Origin: Enoplosus armatus
Lineage: Eukaryota; Chordata; Actinopteri; Centrarchiformes; Enoplosidae
DNA: 64,000 nucleotides
Assembly (NCBI RefSeq): GCF_043641665.1
Contig: NC_092180.1
Location: 11,649,891-11,713,890 of the forward strand
Reading direction: 5' to 3'
The notes beneath the pieces are model-generated. The model was not told the DNA's origin, did not search any database, and worked only from the letters and a program-made list of their open reading frames with translations. The translations under genes were made by a program, and so were the position numbers. Shown here in pieces: positions 11,401 through 25,600 of the stretch (within the stretch, counting starts at the first letter, position 1; each line of letters begins with the position of its first letter).

Positions 11401-14400
11401 GATTCAGCACACATACTGTATTACTGACTCCAAGCAGCAAAATACTATATTTCTAACCCTACACCCAGCCCTGACTGAGAGCGACTTAGTGATGCATTAT
11501 AGCAATCAAATCAAACCTCTCAGGTCATCAGGTGGTACTAAACTGAAAATGTTTCTATTACGAGTAGTTACTGTGTGTATTTATGTGTATGCCCGTGTTT
11601 GTAGTTTGTGTCTGTGGAGTGGATGGAGATTCATTAATTTCTAGTGGTGGGTGGGATTGATTTTTCTTTTTTCTTTTGTTATTGTTTTATTTTCTTGTAT
11701 TTTATTAATTATATTCTTGCTTCATGCATTTTAATGCAAAGCACACTGGTAGGAGCACTAGACTATCCAAACAATGTGTGACCAAAACCTCTTCAGGGTT
11801 TTACAGTTCAATATAACTTTTTCGTCAGGGTAATCAATGTTTAATTGCAAACAAAAGAACAGGTGGCAGGCACTCGGCTGCCCATGCTATAGCCTCATGT
11901 CTAATCAGTGAGACAATTTGACTAAGAATTCATCTCTTTCCTTTTGGGAAAGCAGAAGGAAGGCATATATGGTTGCCACAGTTGTAACACATGGGCATGT
12001 ATGGCTGTGGTCTTTATATAGACGCACTGCCACAAGGATTATCACACTGGACTGACAACTGGCCTTTGTTCTCTCCATACACCCCACTTACATATACACA
12101 AGCCCACAGTCTTGACTATTTAACTGAGGACTGTAGATCTATAGATTTATCTGACCCCGCGAATGCTTTGCAGCTACTCTACCTGTCTGCCGGTGCCTGT
12201 CTCGGGAGTCACGGTGTTCATTATGTCTGTAAGCGTCTCTGTATTGGTGTGCCAGGGCCATGTCTTCTAAGCGATAGTGTTGGGGTCCCATTTGGGGGTT
12301 GGGTGGGTGGGACAGGCCGTTGGGGGGGTGTGAGGGGAGGCCGTTGGGAGGCGGGTGAGCAGGAAGACCCGTGCTGGGGCTGAAGCGTTGGCTGGGGCTG
12401 ATGGTGCAGGGCCTCTTAGCCAGGTGCTCCGGGTGCAACCCATCTCTCTCTGAGCTGTCTTTGGTCCTGCAGAGGAGGACACGGGAGTGGGTTAAAACAT
12501 GATTGAATGTAATAACTGTGTAATAATACATCTAGACTAGAGTTAGAAATGAATAGTGGTGTCCTTTTAAGAGTGTTTTTTGAACAGAAAATTAAGCCTG
12601 GCAGTAGATAATGTCAGCCCCACACAGAATAGTATACAGTATGAAAAAGTAGACCCAGAGCAAACAACTGTGTTAACAAAGACATGAAACATCCAGTAAA
12701 GAATTTAAAATCATGGGATGAACGTCAAACTGGTTGGACACAGACTAAGGCCTGAAGCATTTTTCCAGCAGTGGGAAGTGTGGGATATGTGGTATATTAT
12801 CACAGACAGCAAAACAAATCTTTGTTTATTTGCCAATATGCAATAGTCTTGCACAGCCAGACTACACCTCATAAGCTCTGTTTCCACTACCACATTTACC
12901 ATTATTCCACAAATGTCGACCCAAGAATCGATTCAGCTGCTTCAGATGAACGCTGGTCCAATCAGAAATTGTTTTGATGCTAGCATGACTACCCTCATTT
13001 CTGAAAAATCTGCAACTGAAGTTCTCACCTCAGTTTTATTCAGAAACTGATTTTTTGACACTGTGTGTAATGTCTGAAGGGAGAGAATTAACTTTTGTAC
13101 GGCCTACTTCATCTTTCTCCAGCTTGTCCATCTATGGCCTCGCCAGACCACAATGAGTAATGTGAAAACTGTAGGATGGCTTTGCCAGGCTAAATATGTG
13201 ATGCCAGTGTATTACTTCATAGTTCAGGAAAACATGCCCCAGCAAAGACCAGAATGTCCTGAAAATCAGATGAAGGAGCACAGAAAGGCCCGCGGTAAAA
13301 ACCATGTGAAACAAATTGATTCATCATTTCATGATATCTGATTGTGTTTGTTTTTGACGAGCTAGTATTGCCTATATTGCTAGTGTGCAGTATCTGTGTC
13401 TTTGGCAAACTGTGAAACCACCTTAAGTAACAGTATTATGATGCATGATCATGAAAAGAAAACTCAGAAATCCAAATGAACAGCTGTGCTCTAATTTTAA
13501 ACAAATGAAGCCAAAATTCAAATTCAAAAAGAGTCAAATTGTGTCCTTTTACTGGGACTCTACATGCAACAGGAGCTCAGTGATATGACACATAAACTGT
13601 CTTAACAAATTTATTTTCAAAGATTACAGCATCTACTATTGTGTACTACACCTGTTTGAGGAGGCTCTAGCAAAGAATACAAACTTGTTTTTTTAAAGGT
13701 CAACAACCCCCACATGGTGTATGCAAACACACATACTCACACACATGTATCCCTGCTGAGAGCTGCTTGTTGTTCAGTTACAGTAAGGCAGTGGCCCTCC
13801 AAAGCACAGCTGTACGCCATATGTATCAAACAAAGCCAAGTCCAACTGTACACCCTGCATCTGAAGCTCTTAATCTGAATATCCCTCAGCCTACTCTTAG
13901 ATTGCAAGTATTTCTCCCTCCCACCCTGCTCTGGGGCTTAAGGGGCAATATGGGCTGAATGCTGTGTTTGGCAGATGTTTAGTGACACTCATTTGTGTCT
14001 GTGCACTTTAAGTGAGTGTGCGTGCATGTGTGTGTATGTGAGAGAGGTTGTGTTTTCAAGCCATCTGGACAGTTTAAATGGGAGTGTTGATATTAATCTG
14101 TTTAGCTGGATGGCAATAGCCAGGCATTCGGATGGAAAATAACTCTTTATCATCCTGGGGATCAAAGGCGAATACATGCAATGCTGCCCCATGTAGATGA
14201 TGTGTGTTTATGTTTGTGTGTGTGTGTGTGTGTGTGTGTGCTCATACTTAGTTATCCAAGTGTATATTTGTGCATGTCGGCTATACTCATACATATCCCT
14301 TGCTCGAGTATCTGACAAATCAGATGAACAGCTGGCACGACGTAGGTCTGCCCTAGCCTGAACCCCCCACCAAGCCCCGCCTGCTTTGTATAAGCCACAG

Positions 14401-15595
14401 GTCGGGAGGCGGAGGTGTGCGGATTACAGTGGGATTGCACGTTCAGCTCCAACCCCTAGTCCCACCACCGCCCACCTCCCCACACCCTGCTCAGGATGTG
14501 CTCAGCGTTACGGTCAGCACATCACCATCTGGACACATCCCTGACATATGGACAGCTGCTGGGAGCCCGTAGGTCAGGCAGTCGGAGAGAGCGAGAGGAA
14601 GAGAGAGAGAGAGGTGAAGAAGTGATCAGAAAAGAAGGACGGTGCCAGCAAGAGAAGAAGGAAGAAAAGGGGAAGAAAAGGAAATGCCAGTTTATTCTCT
14701 CTTGTGTCATCTTCTTAGCTGGGTGAATAAAGCAGAGCGCTCCGGAGAAATGTGGGACAATTGCAAACTATAACTCACTGTTGGTCTTTCTGTCTGTCTT
14801 TGGGTTGTGCTGAGGACAACTGCTGTACTTCACTCCCTCTTCTCTTCTCTGGCTCTCTCACTCTCTCTTTCTTTTCCTACTCTACATTTATCTCACCCCT
14901 CCCTCCCAGACAGCTGGCAGAGCCAGCCTGGCATCGGGGCTGTCCAGACTTCCGCCTCCCGCATAGAGGATTTATAGCCTCCCCTTGTCACTTGGCATTC
15001 TGAAATGCCCTGAAATAATTCATATATAACACCAGCTTTGTGAGAGTCTGCCAATGTATGTGTGCCTCTGAAGTCTGTGTGTATGCGTTTTCTTGTGTTT
15101 AATGGAGAGATGCTACCTGTCAGGGGTCCGTCTCTTGCCATGCTCATTCATCTCCAGCATGATCTCGGAGGAGTCTAGGGGCGAGCTCGCATTGGCGTCC
15201 AGGAGAAGCTGCTCGTGTTGGGCCAGATACTGAGCTGGAGTCTGCTTGGCCAACCTGGCACAGTGGAGCAACTCTCTCTGCAGCAGGGGCAGGTTTGCCT
15301 TCAGTGGTAAAAAGAGGGAAGACCAACATCTCTGGATTAGGAATGATAAAAGTTGTTGTAGGAAGCATATAGATTTGTTTGAACCAATGTTAATGTAGAA
15401 AAGAGTGGACAAGAGGTGAGTTAGAAACTCATGGTGGAACAACAGATAGATGGCGTGAGAGTGAAATAATGCCATATTAGGGTGAGAAAAAAAAGAAAGT
15501 GATGGATGAAGAGACAGGTTGAGATAAGACAGGTCCCTTGACACCTTCCTCTGCCATGTGTCTCTCTCTCTCTCCAGGGTGTGCTGATGTGTATA

Positions 15596-15630
<35 letters not shown>

Positions 15631-17361
15631 AGTGCTGTCAAATAGCTTTCTCAGAACTGTCTGGTTGATATAACGCAGCCACTGTTGCAATGTCCCAGAT
15701 GTGGAGGATCATTGCACACCAGGAGGTCTGACACACTCATACACCGCTTTTAACACGAGCACATCCCACCATTTTCTATATTGTACTTCAAGTACATATA
15801 GGTTTCAAATCAAGACAAGGCTTCCCTCCCCGCCTCTCCCTATGAACCATTTCTGTTTGGAGGCAGAAAAAGAAGGAGCACAGAGGACACAGTATCACTC
15901 CTGAGCACTGGCCATATGGACAGCAGCAGTAAGCTATGAGCATGTCAACTGAAGACATCAGACTTGATTAATCTTGCATAAAATCTGGGCACAAGTATTT
16001 ACCTTCAGGAACGGAATGACGAACGGCCTCAGAGGGAAGTTGGTGGCCTCGTGAAGTTTGGAGTGAAACTCTTCGATGGTGAGAGTGGAGTTCTGTCCAA
16101 GACAACAGGGAGAGTTGACACAAGAGTCGCTAAGAGACAAACTTTTATGACACTTTCTTACAGAGCCGCAGAAGTCCTGAAAAATTGAATTTTCTAATCT
16201 TGTTCGCACAAGATGATCCATATCTTATGCGAACAAAATAATATGTTGGCGCACAAGTTATTATCTTTTGTGCACAAGATAAAAAAACGTTGTGGACTCC
16301 GTACTTTTGATTTTTGTACAAGACAAATTTATAATATGTAAAATATTGTGCAACACATGAATTAACTGTATGCTATCATCAAGCATAATAAGTTAGACGA
16401 AAGAGAACTGCTGAATGAATGGACGGATGTACAGTAGTGTTTTGTTGGAAATATTAATCAAAATAATTCTGCATGAATATAATCAGAACTTACCACCAGA
16501 CCCAGCACAAGGCTGCGCACTCTCTCTCCAATCTCAGGCGATATATCGTTGCCAAATTGCTGCAGCGTGGTCAGGAAACGCTTCAGCTTGCAGAGTTGTC
16601 GGGCACCACAAGCTGGCGGGAGCTGCTGGTTGGAAAGGGAGGCCGTCGACGACATGGCTGGCCCATTACTGAAACCGTTAGGAGTTGACGGAGCACCGTT
16701 CAGCGACGTAGGAGAGTGGCTGCTCCCATTCAGCACTGCAGATAAACAGACAGAAGGAAGAGACAACGTGAATTGGGTCAGTAGTTTTTGAGGGGCCTGG
16801 GGGGCATCTGACAGATCTGGGGGTGTGATGAGGGCAGAAACGCTTATACCCTGCTGATAGAGGAGTGTGTGGTTAAGATGAAATATAAGTAAAGCACACA
16901 TTAGACTCAAACTTGACACTACTTCTACAGTATAAGATGCACACAGTGACAAAGTGGTGCAATTTTCTGCCAGTTTGACTGAGCGCTGTGAGTGTGTGCG
17001 TTTGCAGTAACTTCAGCTGTCTCACAAGTGGTACCATTTGACCCCCCCCCCCCCCCCCCCCCCCACCTCCATCTCCCCCCTGTATTAGTCTATTCCACTG
17101 CTCCTCACCCTCTCCCCCTCACTCACTAGGACACAACTATAAGAGGAACTTGTTAAAGAGGTGCCAAAAATAGTCCCCTGGCCTGTGTTACTTTTATTCC
17201 AATAGCAGGTGTGTAGCTAAATCTGGCCTTACACATGTCCACCAGCTGAGAGTAGATTTGCGGCTTTAAGGTTCAGAATAGACACAGCATTCATACACAT
17301 ATATAATCACACACATATTCTGCGTAATGCAGGCACAAACAAACTCACAAATACGCAGGAG

Positions 17362-17395
<34 letters not shown>

Positions 17396-18215
17396 TTTGA
17401 CCTTTCCCCTGTTTTCATATTTTCATATCCAATCCAGATGACACAAAATGCATTTAGTTATGCAGTAATGCATTTATTTATTAGTAAGAAGTAAATAATT
17501 TTATGAAAAGCTCAACTCTTTGTCCTTCTCCTGTCTCTCGTCAGTGTGTCATATTTTTTTTTATACATTTATGTGCATTTTATCTGTGTTTGAATAACTA
17601 AAACATTAAACATGTAAGATTAAACATACAGTGGTCTTTGTATGAAATGTCTGTACCTGTAAATAAATGACTGGGTTTCATGTATGACAGCATATGCAAG
17701 CACTTACACTGAACATGGCATCCAAACTATAACTGTATTACCACTGCAGCAACTTTTCCAAATGTATTTACAGGACTCTGCAGTGAGCCAGTGTTGACTG
17801 TAACCTTGTACTCATGAACACAAAACTATGTACAATTTAGTTGTTCAATAGTCTCCTTCCTGTGGTTCCTCTTGAGCCTGATTGTTGCTCTAATCTGTGG
17901 GTCGAGGCCTGAACACATATGGACTGACCCATGTGATCCCAACAGGCAGCACTTGTGTTCTGGTTTTAGAGAGAGGGAGAGGTGCAAGGAGAGAGCTACA
18001 CTGCTGACCATCCACCACAACAGGTGAAACAACATGGCCTGTCATTGCTATATAGGGAAGAAAGTAGTCTACACACCGCATCGCCACCCTGGCCACCGCC
18101 GCCCAACCAGCTGGTAAACAACACAGACACACATGCACACACAATGCCACAGCCGCACTCGCACATGCGCTCAAAGACACTTGTCCCACTAGCAAGGGCA
18201 TTCTGCACACCAAAA

Positions 18216-18273
<58 letters not shown>

Positions 18274-21200
18274 TAGATGCTTGCAGAAACACACACACCT
18301 GACACACAAGTGACTTCAACACTTGTTCACCAGAACAGGGAAGAAACACATATTTGGAATTTCTCTCCCTTTACCCAAGCATATAAAGTGTTCATGACAG
18401 TTGACCTACGAGGGACAAATGACTGTGTAGTCCATTGTAGATAGCTTCTGAGGTACTGCAGAAATGTATTAATTTGTGTCATTTATTAGAGGTTGATGGG
18501 TGAATACTTTTATTTTAACACACTGAAACACAGTCAGTGGAATACTGTTGAAACAAGAGTTATATTTAACCTAGACTTTCACATTTAAAATCTTTCCATT
18601 TATTTGACAGTGGACAGTTGAGAATTGACAGGAAATAAAGGGAGAACGAGATGGGGAATGACACGTAACAAAGGTCCCTGACTGGAATCAAACTGTGAAC
18701 ATTACGATCACAGTATGTGATATGCATCTTTTCTGAATCTATGCTTAGGTATGTCGGCTCTGTAGAGAAGCATCATGTGCAATAATGGCGATACCAGCTC
18801 ACATAACTATGGCTATCTTCTCCAATGCATAGTATGAAATGAAGAGCTGTTTTTAGCTGCTCTTTTTCTCACACCTGCCTGGTTAACCGCTTGCTGACTT
18901 GACTCTTCAGCACAAGATGATCATTTTTAAGTCAAAGATCTCATAGCATGTAGGCCTAAGCTAAAAAACTGTGGGTCAAGTACAGCTAAATAGTTTATGG
19001 TAAAGATTTTGGTATAGATGACTGATAGTAAATGCATGTTCACTGTATAAAGCTGACTTAACGTATAATAGAAATAGAAAGCATCTTTACTTGATTTACT
19101 GGTAGTAGGGGTGAATGAAGCATTGCGATTGGTTGCTTGGCTGACAGCCGGGGGTGGAGGAGGCATGGTGGGTGGGGTGGACCTGGGCTGGGTTTTCACA
19201 TCCGCAGGTGAATCTGGCATTGTTCCAACCTTCTGCACTCTGCTACCTGTGACATGAAAGGAGGAAAAAGAAAGAGAGAACAGAGACAGTCATCAAGATG
19301 GAGCTCCAGCATGAAAAAAACCCCCAAAACTTTCAAAGTGGAGACAGCTGGTTAAGGAGGAGAGCACTGACATTTTCACCTGGGAACCATCGATTGTTTC
19401 CTTAAACCAAAAGCCCCATAAAAAGAACCAAAACAAATCAATGCAGGGAGTGGAAATGAATCCAAACTTGTATTGTGTCTCTCTTGTTGGAGATTCATGG
19501 GCCTGGGAGACATACAGTAACACCTGCTCACTCGCTCAGCTGCTGCTGACTGAGGGCCCCCCCCCCTTCTCTTCCCTCTCTCCTTCACACACACACACAC
19601 ACACACAGTCCATGTAGCTCTGACATCCCAATCAGTGCCCCTCCACTGTAACCTCCAACCCCCAGACGCACACACATTCACATGCACACGCTCCTCACTC
19701 CTCCCCGCCTGTCCACTCTCGTCCCCTAGTTCAGACAGCCGTCTTGACAGCCAGTGACAAGTGCAGCTGGATCTGCTGCTGTCCATCACTGTGGACTGTG
19801 TTTCAGCAGAGCTCGGTCCTGCTACCAGAAGCTTCACTGTCCTCTGCCAGACACCCTGCCAGCACCAAACAAGGCAAAGGCCAGGCTCTGTAGCGTGAAG
19901 GGAATGGATGGAACAGCAAGGGACATGAGAAGAAAACATGACACGGGGTGGATGTTCCACGGCCACAAGCATGTGTGAGGACTGTTGCCTTACATTCTGT
20001 ATTTGCGGCAGAAGGCCTCATGCAGTCTATACATACATTGTGTCTTCCACAAAAACATTGTCTTGCAGAAAACTGTATACACTAACTTTGACTATATATG
20101 TATATATATATACATATATAGTATGAATAATCACCAGGTCTACTATTTAGTGAGCTGAGAGTGTTGACTGTCTTTCTGTCTATGTGTCTGTCTGCCGGTG
20201 CAGCTGCTGGAACCAGATCTTTCTGCAATGTAAACCTGAGCTGAGAGGTGTGATGACTTTTGCAGCCTGTGAGAAGATAGCTTTAGAGTATGTGTACATA
20301 TGTGTAACTGGCAGAGAGTGCAATGAATGTGCACTATGCAATGAAAAACAATGAAATCAATATGCAGCACGCTTTATATATTAGTACAGAAATACAATGT
20401 GTATTTCTGCACTATAGTGCAACACACCACCATTGAGTGTAGTAAACATATGCACTCATAATGAAAGAGTAAGGAGAGAGGGCCCTCCTCTATGCTCTAC
20501 AGCAAAGCAGATGTAAACCACATTGTAGACTTTATGTAGCATTCATTAATTCTCAGTATCTCTCTTCTCCCTGTTCTTCTTTGTCTCCCTTTCAGCTGTC
20601 TCTTAATGTATTACAGGAGAAAATGAGAAAGTCTGCTCTGTCAAACAGAGAACCCAATCAAAAGCCTTATTTCACACCCTCATATACAAAGTGTCATGAG
20701 ACTGGGCTTCTGCAAATGACACAGGGAAAAGGGCTATTAGTAGTCAGCGATTACCCTGTGTTATACTACTAATAATAAAAATAGAACCACCACTACTCTT
20801 GAAACCAAATAGCCAAATGCCTTTAATACACCTTAACACTATTTAGAAACCTCCTCCGCAGCTGTAAATGTATTGTGGTCACTATCAAACATATTATATC
20901 ACTTTCGAATAATATGTTTTTCATTTCACTCCTCATGAGCCAACAATGAATTCAGTGTTTACCCTCCACAAAACTCCTGCCTCAGTTGGCCTCAGTCCTT
21001 GGTGTTAGCCTATTTCTGAGAGCTCATGTAGATGCGTTCAACAGCTGGTGTCTGTATTTAAAGAGTGCCACTCTGGAGTGTGCTGCACGAGGGCCATTGA
21101 CACAGTGATCCTCAAGAACACGAGGGGCACTCCGCTGTTTGCCCCATGCCAGACGCTCTGAACATAAACACACAAGGTTGTAGATAGAGGCAGACGGGGA

Positions 21201-22533
21201 TGGCTGGTATAAATAGATGCAGCCATTCTCCTCTAAAGAATCCTAAACACACAAACAAGCTCTCCGTGCTGCTGATTTGGTGGGCTGCTTCCTGTGGGGA
21301 GGCAACCATATGTTCCAGTAAACCTCCTCTTTGATCAAATTTAGTGTGCCACTGTGTGCAGTGTGTACTGTAGGACATACAGTATACATCCTAACAAAAA
21401 ATCCTAACATGCATCATGATAACCATGATAATAATAATACTAGTACTGTTCTAAACTGCAGTCTAGTCTGTTTATCCTAATCTTGATGCTTGGTAGTCTG
21501 AAGCTACACTTGAATGAACAAGAGCTGGACTGACGTGTGATCTAACTGTCAAAATGCTATCCTGACTTTCTCTGTTTACAACACAGCTATTTTTGTCACT
21601 TCTTCGAGAGGAGAAGAGAGGACAGGAGGATCCTGTCTGTGTGTCTGCTCCCACCGCAGGATTATAGACAGCTGTTTAATCTGACCAGCAACAGGGACAG
21701 GGCACACACGTACACACCATGCTCTGGATTTCACTTTTAATACATTAGGAAGTCTGCTAGGTCTGCCACCCCATCTGTGGCCATTTGTGCTCCCATTGTG
21801 CTTTGTGCTGAAGGTGTGACGAAACACTCAAACCGAGAGAAGTACAAAGAGAGAGAGAGACTGGTATACCAGGTAAAACAGACCTGGTGGTTAAGGTCCG
21901 GGTCTGGACTACGGTCATGGTCTTGTCTGCAAGCTGCTCTATTTCTCCCCACAGGTTTTTATCTAGCTCTCTGAGAGGAGCCGCTTTCAGATCAATACAG
22001 CTGAGAATAAATCTGCTCCGGATGCAGACGCATTGCTGTTCGTCCCAAACACTCACTATTGAATATTATGTTGAAAACAAAACAATACGATATAATCATT
22101 ACGTACCTCTCTGCCGCTGTCTGTGTCTCTGTTTCTCCGACTCCCTAAACAGCTGTATGTCTGCACGTTTGACGTAATCAGGGCTAAAAGATTGCTCACC
22201 AAAGAAACAGTCTGCAGTCTGAGTTCTAAAAATGTTCTCTGTCTTCTACTTTCCCCTTGTGCCATGATGAAACAAGATGAAAAACAATTCACTGTGAGAC
22301 ACACAGACCATGTACTGTACAACTGCACACACACAGTGCAGTGGTTTGTCTAACTTTCTAAAGCCATTATGGGGTCTCATCATAGATTTAAGGACATGTG
22401 CCTTCACTAAAGCCCTTAAAAACAAACACACATACACAAATAAATACCGTCATATAATGACAAGCCATTAGAAGGCCATTCAGATGCATTTTGGTCTCAT
22501 TTCACATTGGCATATATCCGCATGTTGATATCC

Positions 22534-22613
<80 letters not shown>

Positions 22614-25600
22614 ATGTGCATGTGTGTTCGTGCTTCCACTGGAAATACAGCTGCAACTTATTAGCTTTAGCTAACCACTGCAGAACAGTCCCCTTAAATC
22701 CCCCCTGTCTATTCAATCTCTCGTACTCCACAGAGACTCTCGTCAGTGACCACATAGCCCTAAAAATCTCCCTCTGTCTCTCGCTCCTTACATCCCTCCC
22801 TCCCTCGCTCCCTCCCTCCCTCTGTAATTCCCCCAGTCTCCAGGAATGCTGTTGTTTTTAATTTCTCCCAGCTGCTCTGGCTGGCTGCCCGGCCGCCTGC
22901 CTTCCCACATCTGTTCCCTATCAGGCCGCTGAGGAGTCCACACAAACAGAGCCTGAGCCCCTGGCCCCCAGCCTCCCACCAGGCCTTCATATCAAAACAT
23001 GGGGATTGTAGCCCTGTGCCCTGCACCTAAGACGTAGGGATACAGCACTTACAGCACCCTCCACTTTCATACTGCCAGCCCTAAATTCAAACAAGAAAGT
23101 CTGCTGGCTTCAGTAGCACAAGACCAATATGCCATCTTCCAGTGAGTTTGAGCAATCTACAAAAAGAGCATATTTCCTTTTTGTGTGCCTGATAGTTCAT
23201 ATGCCTTGTTATCAGTGTGTCTGAACAGTGTCACAGGTAAGATGGAAGAGTGTGTGTGTACATTTGTGTGTCAGCACACAGGCTGTTCCTGCAGACTCCA
23301 CTTCATCTTGAGCTGATTTAGAGTTCAGAGGCTTTAAAGCCCTCACTAATGACAGGGTGGGAGACAGGCCTGTACAGTGTGTGCACAAACACACGCACAA
23401 ATAGATACACAGATGTATGCACACATGCTCACAAGTTTGCTGGATGCATATGCTCATGCTGCGGACACAAACACATATTTTCCCCTATGTTACTTGAGAA
23501 TCCCTGTGATAGTGCACATGCAGTGCCGGCTGAACAAACATGTTGAACAAAAAAACAAACTGGGGGGGGGGGGGGTTCTCCTTAATAAGCACTGACAAAG
23601 CCCTCTTGTCTTTGATAAAATTACCATGAGCAAATCAATGACAAGTCACCACTTTTTCCAAGTCAAAAGCTTCTTCTTTAAAACTGGTAAACTGGCAGGA
23701 AAAACAAGCACAACTTTCAATTCAATTTATTTATATAGCGCCAAATCATAACAGAAGTTATCTTGAGGACAGGCAGGGAGTGAGGATGGATTACAGACAA
23801 TTTATCCAGAGCCAGAGGTGCTAAGGGTAGAGGAGTTGTACTTCTGTCTCTCTGAACTGCAGGGATCCTGTCATACAGTGCTTATATCTGTGAAAGCTGT
23901 TATTGATGTAATTGTATTGAAGTTCTAGCGACCATCTGTTCTCCTTTGGGAGGGCCTGGCTCCTCTTGTCGGCAGTGAAGTGGTTATGTGCAGCATATCA
24001 CTGCTGCCGACGTGCTCGCAGAGAAAAAACTTCCTTTTCAGATTTTCCCAACGGCTGCTAATAAAATCCAGATGCTAGGCTGGAGCTGTTTCTGCCTCGC
24101 TCACTCACCGCTCCTCTTCTCCTCCCTCTCCTCCCTCTCCATCTTCTGTCCTTCTACATCTTTTCTCTTAGTCCCCTCCCCCCTCCTCCTTCCCCCCTGT
24201 CCTTCTACCTTGCTAATCATTTATTTTGCTCTTTTCATCTACCTCTCCTCTTTTCGCTCCCTCCCTCCTCCCCCCACAATCCATCCATCCTCACCTCCTT
24301 CTTTCCCTCCAGCCACTAACCCAGAGCCATTCCTAAATAAAGGAAAGTATTTGTGACATTCAGCCGAAGCGGCTGTGCCAAGAACAACTCCCTGGCTAGC
24401 CAGACACATCTGGAGTGTGTTAGGACTGCACTGGGCACTGGTACCAACTCTGACTATCCCACCATATGTACACACACAGAATATGGTCACACATACTGGA
24501 CCATAGGAATCATATATAACCTAGACAGCATACATGTTCACAATGACTAGCTTGTTGTTTTCATTTCACATTGATAACTGTAATTCTTGTTGCCTGGCAG
24601 CTGTATACACAAATTCTCTGTTGTACTTGTTACTGTGCAGTATACACTTCCTCAGCAGCAATAGAGGAATACGCAGTTTATATGCATAATTGTGCAAGTA
24701 CATGACTACTTCCATGTATTCTGTGTATGCATGTGAACTACATTGGAGTGCATGCATCATGCGTATTGTGCTTCTGCGTGTATCTGTATTTGTGTCCCTC
24801 TGTGTGTGTGTGTGTGGCTCCAGGGTCTCTGTGTGAGAGGAGTTGAACACCTGAACATCAATAACTGTCATGTGGGCCACCTGGGACCCCACAGCCAGCT
24901 TGCACCATGGGCACACAGCCATCACCAGCACAGCTGCCACAGAGAGAGAGAGAGGGGAGGGAGATGTGGGGGAGGAAGTAGGAGACAAGAAAGACACACA
25001 CACGGCTATATGAGGAGGTGACTGTGCATATGCATCTGGGAGCGGGTGAAAGAGACAGAAAGACAGACAGAAACGAGCAGAGAGAAGGATTTACATGTAG
25101 CTTCTGCTCTTCTTTGTTTCCTCTCATCTACATCTTCTTTTCCTCATCTTGTCAGCCGTGTGCCTAATTTTGCCAGCTGAGAGCTCAGCCTCAGGCTGCC
25201 GCGCTTCAACATCAGATCAGACTTTCTTTTGTCATTCCTCTCTCAGATGAGCTCAGATAGTGGTCCATCAGACATGAAATAATTCATCTCGATATCCAAA
25301 AGAGAGCTCTACACAAGCCTAAAACTTTGCCTACGTTTTTAAGACCTGACCTGACCAAACCTGGCCAAAGACCCGAGTCCAACCTGAGGCTTGAAACTGT
25401 AGTTTAGTTTTATTTAATCTATTACCGTGTGTTAGCTCACCAGGTAATACAATGCATTGGTTACACATTGTCTCGTTCCTTCTTCCCATTGCATATCTGC
25501 TTGCAACACATGGCATGCATGGAGATGATTGGCAGAGTAAGAGAGAGAATGACGAATTTCTTAACGAATTATATTTGAAAATAACCAAACCCGATTTGGT

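Larger units (their letters stand above)
9382..15116. other. Introns 8, 7, 6 and 5
   Basis: Intron 8 (9382-9843) is 462 nt, intron 7 (10133-11293) 1161 nt, intron 6 (11380-12182) 803 nt and intron 5 (12467-15116) 2650 nt. Apart from pyrimidine tracts, a (TG)n run at 14215-14240 and a purine-rich segment near 14575-14690, I see no additional exon with matching phase or protein similarity. 12880-13200 has the uneven look of a decayed interspersed repeat, but I cannot name it. Confidence 0.7.
15299..19099. other. Introns 4, 3 and 2
   Basis: Intron 4 (15299-16002) is 704 nt with (TG)n at 15599-15629. Intron 3 (16093-16493) is 401 nt and mostly the palindromic repeat at 16185-16350. Intron 2 (16736-19099) is 2364 nt with poly-C (17042-17064), (CA)n at 17364-17392 and 18217-18270, and a teleost interspersed repeat at about 18600-18760. 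No extra exon is seen. Confidence 0.75.

Noticed and set aside
12880..13200. Possible interspersed repeat or exon in intron 5
   Set aside because: Word order feels repeat-like but I could not match it to a family, and no splice phase or coding similarity supports an exon.
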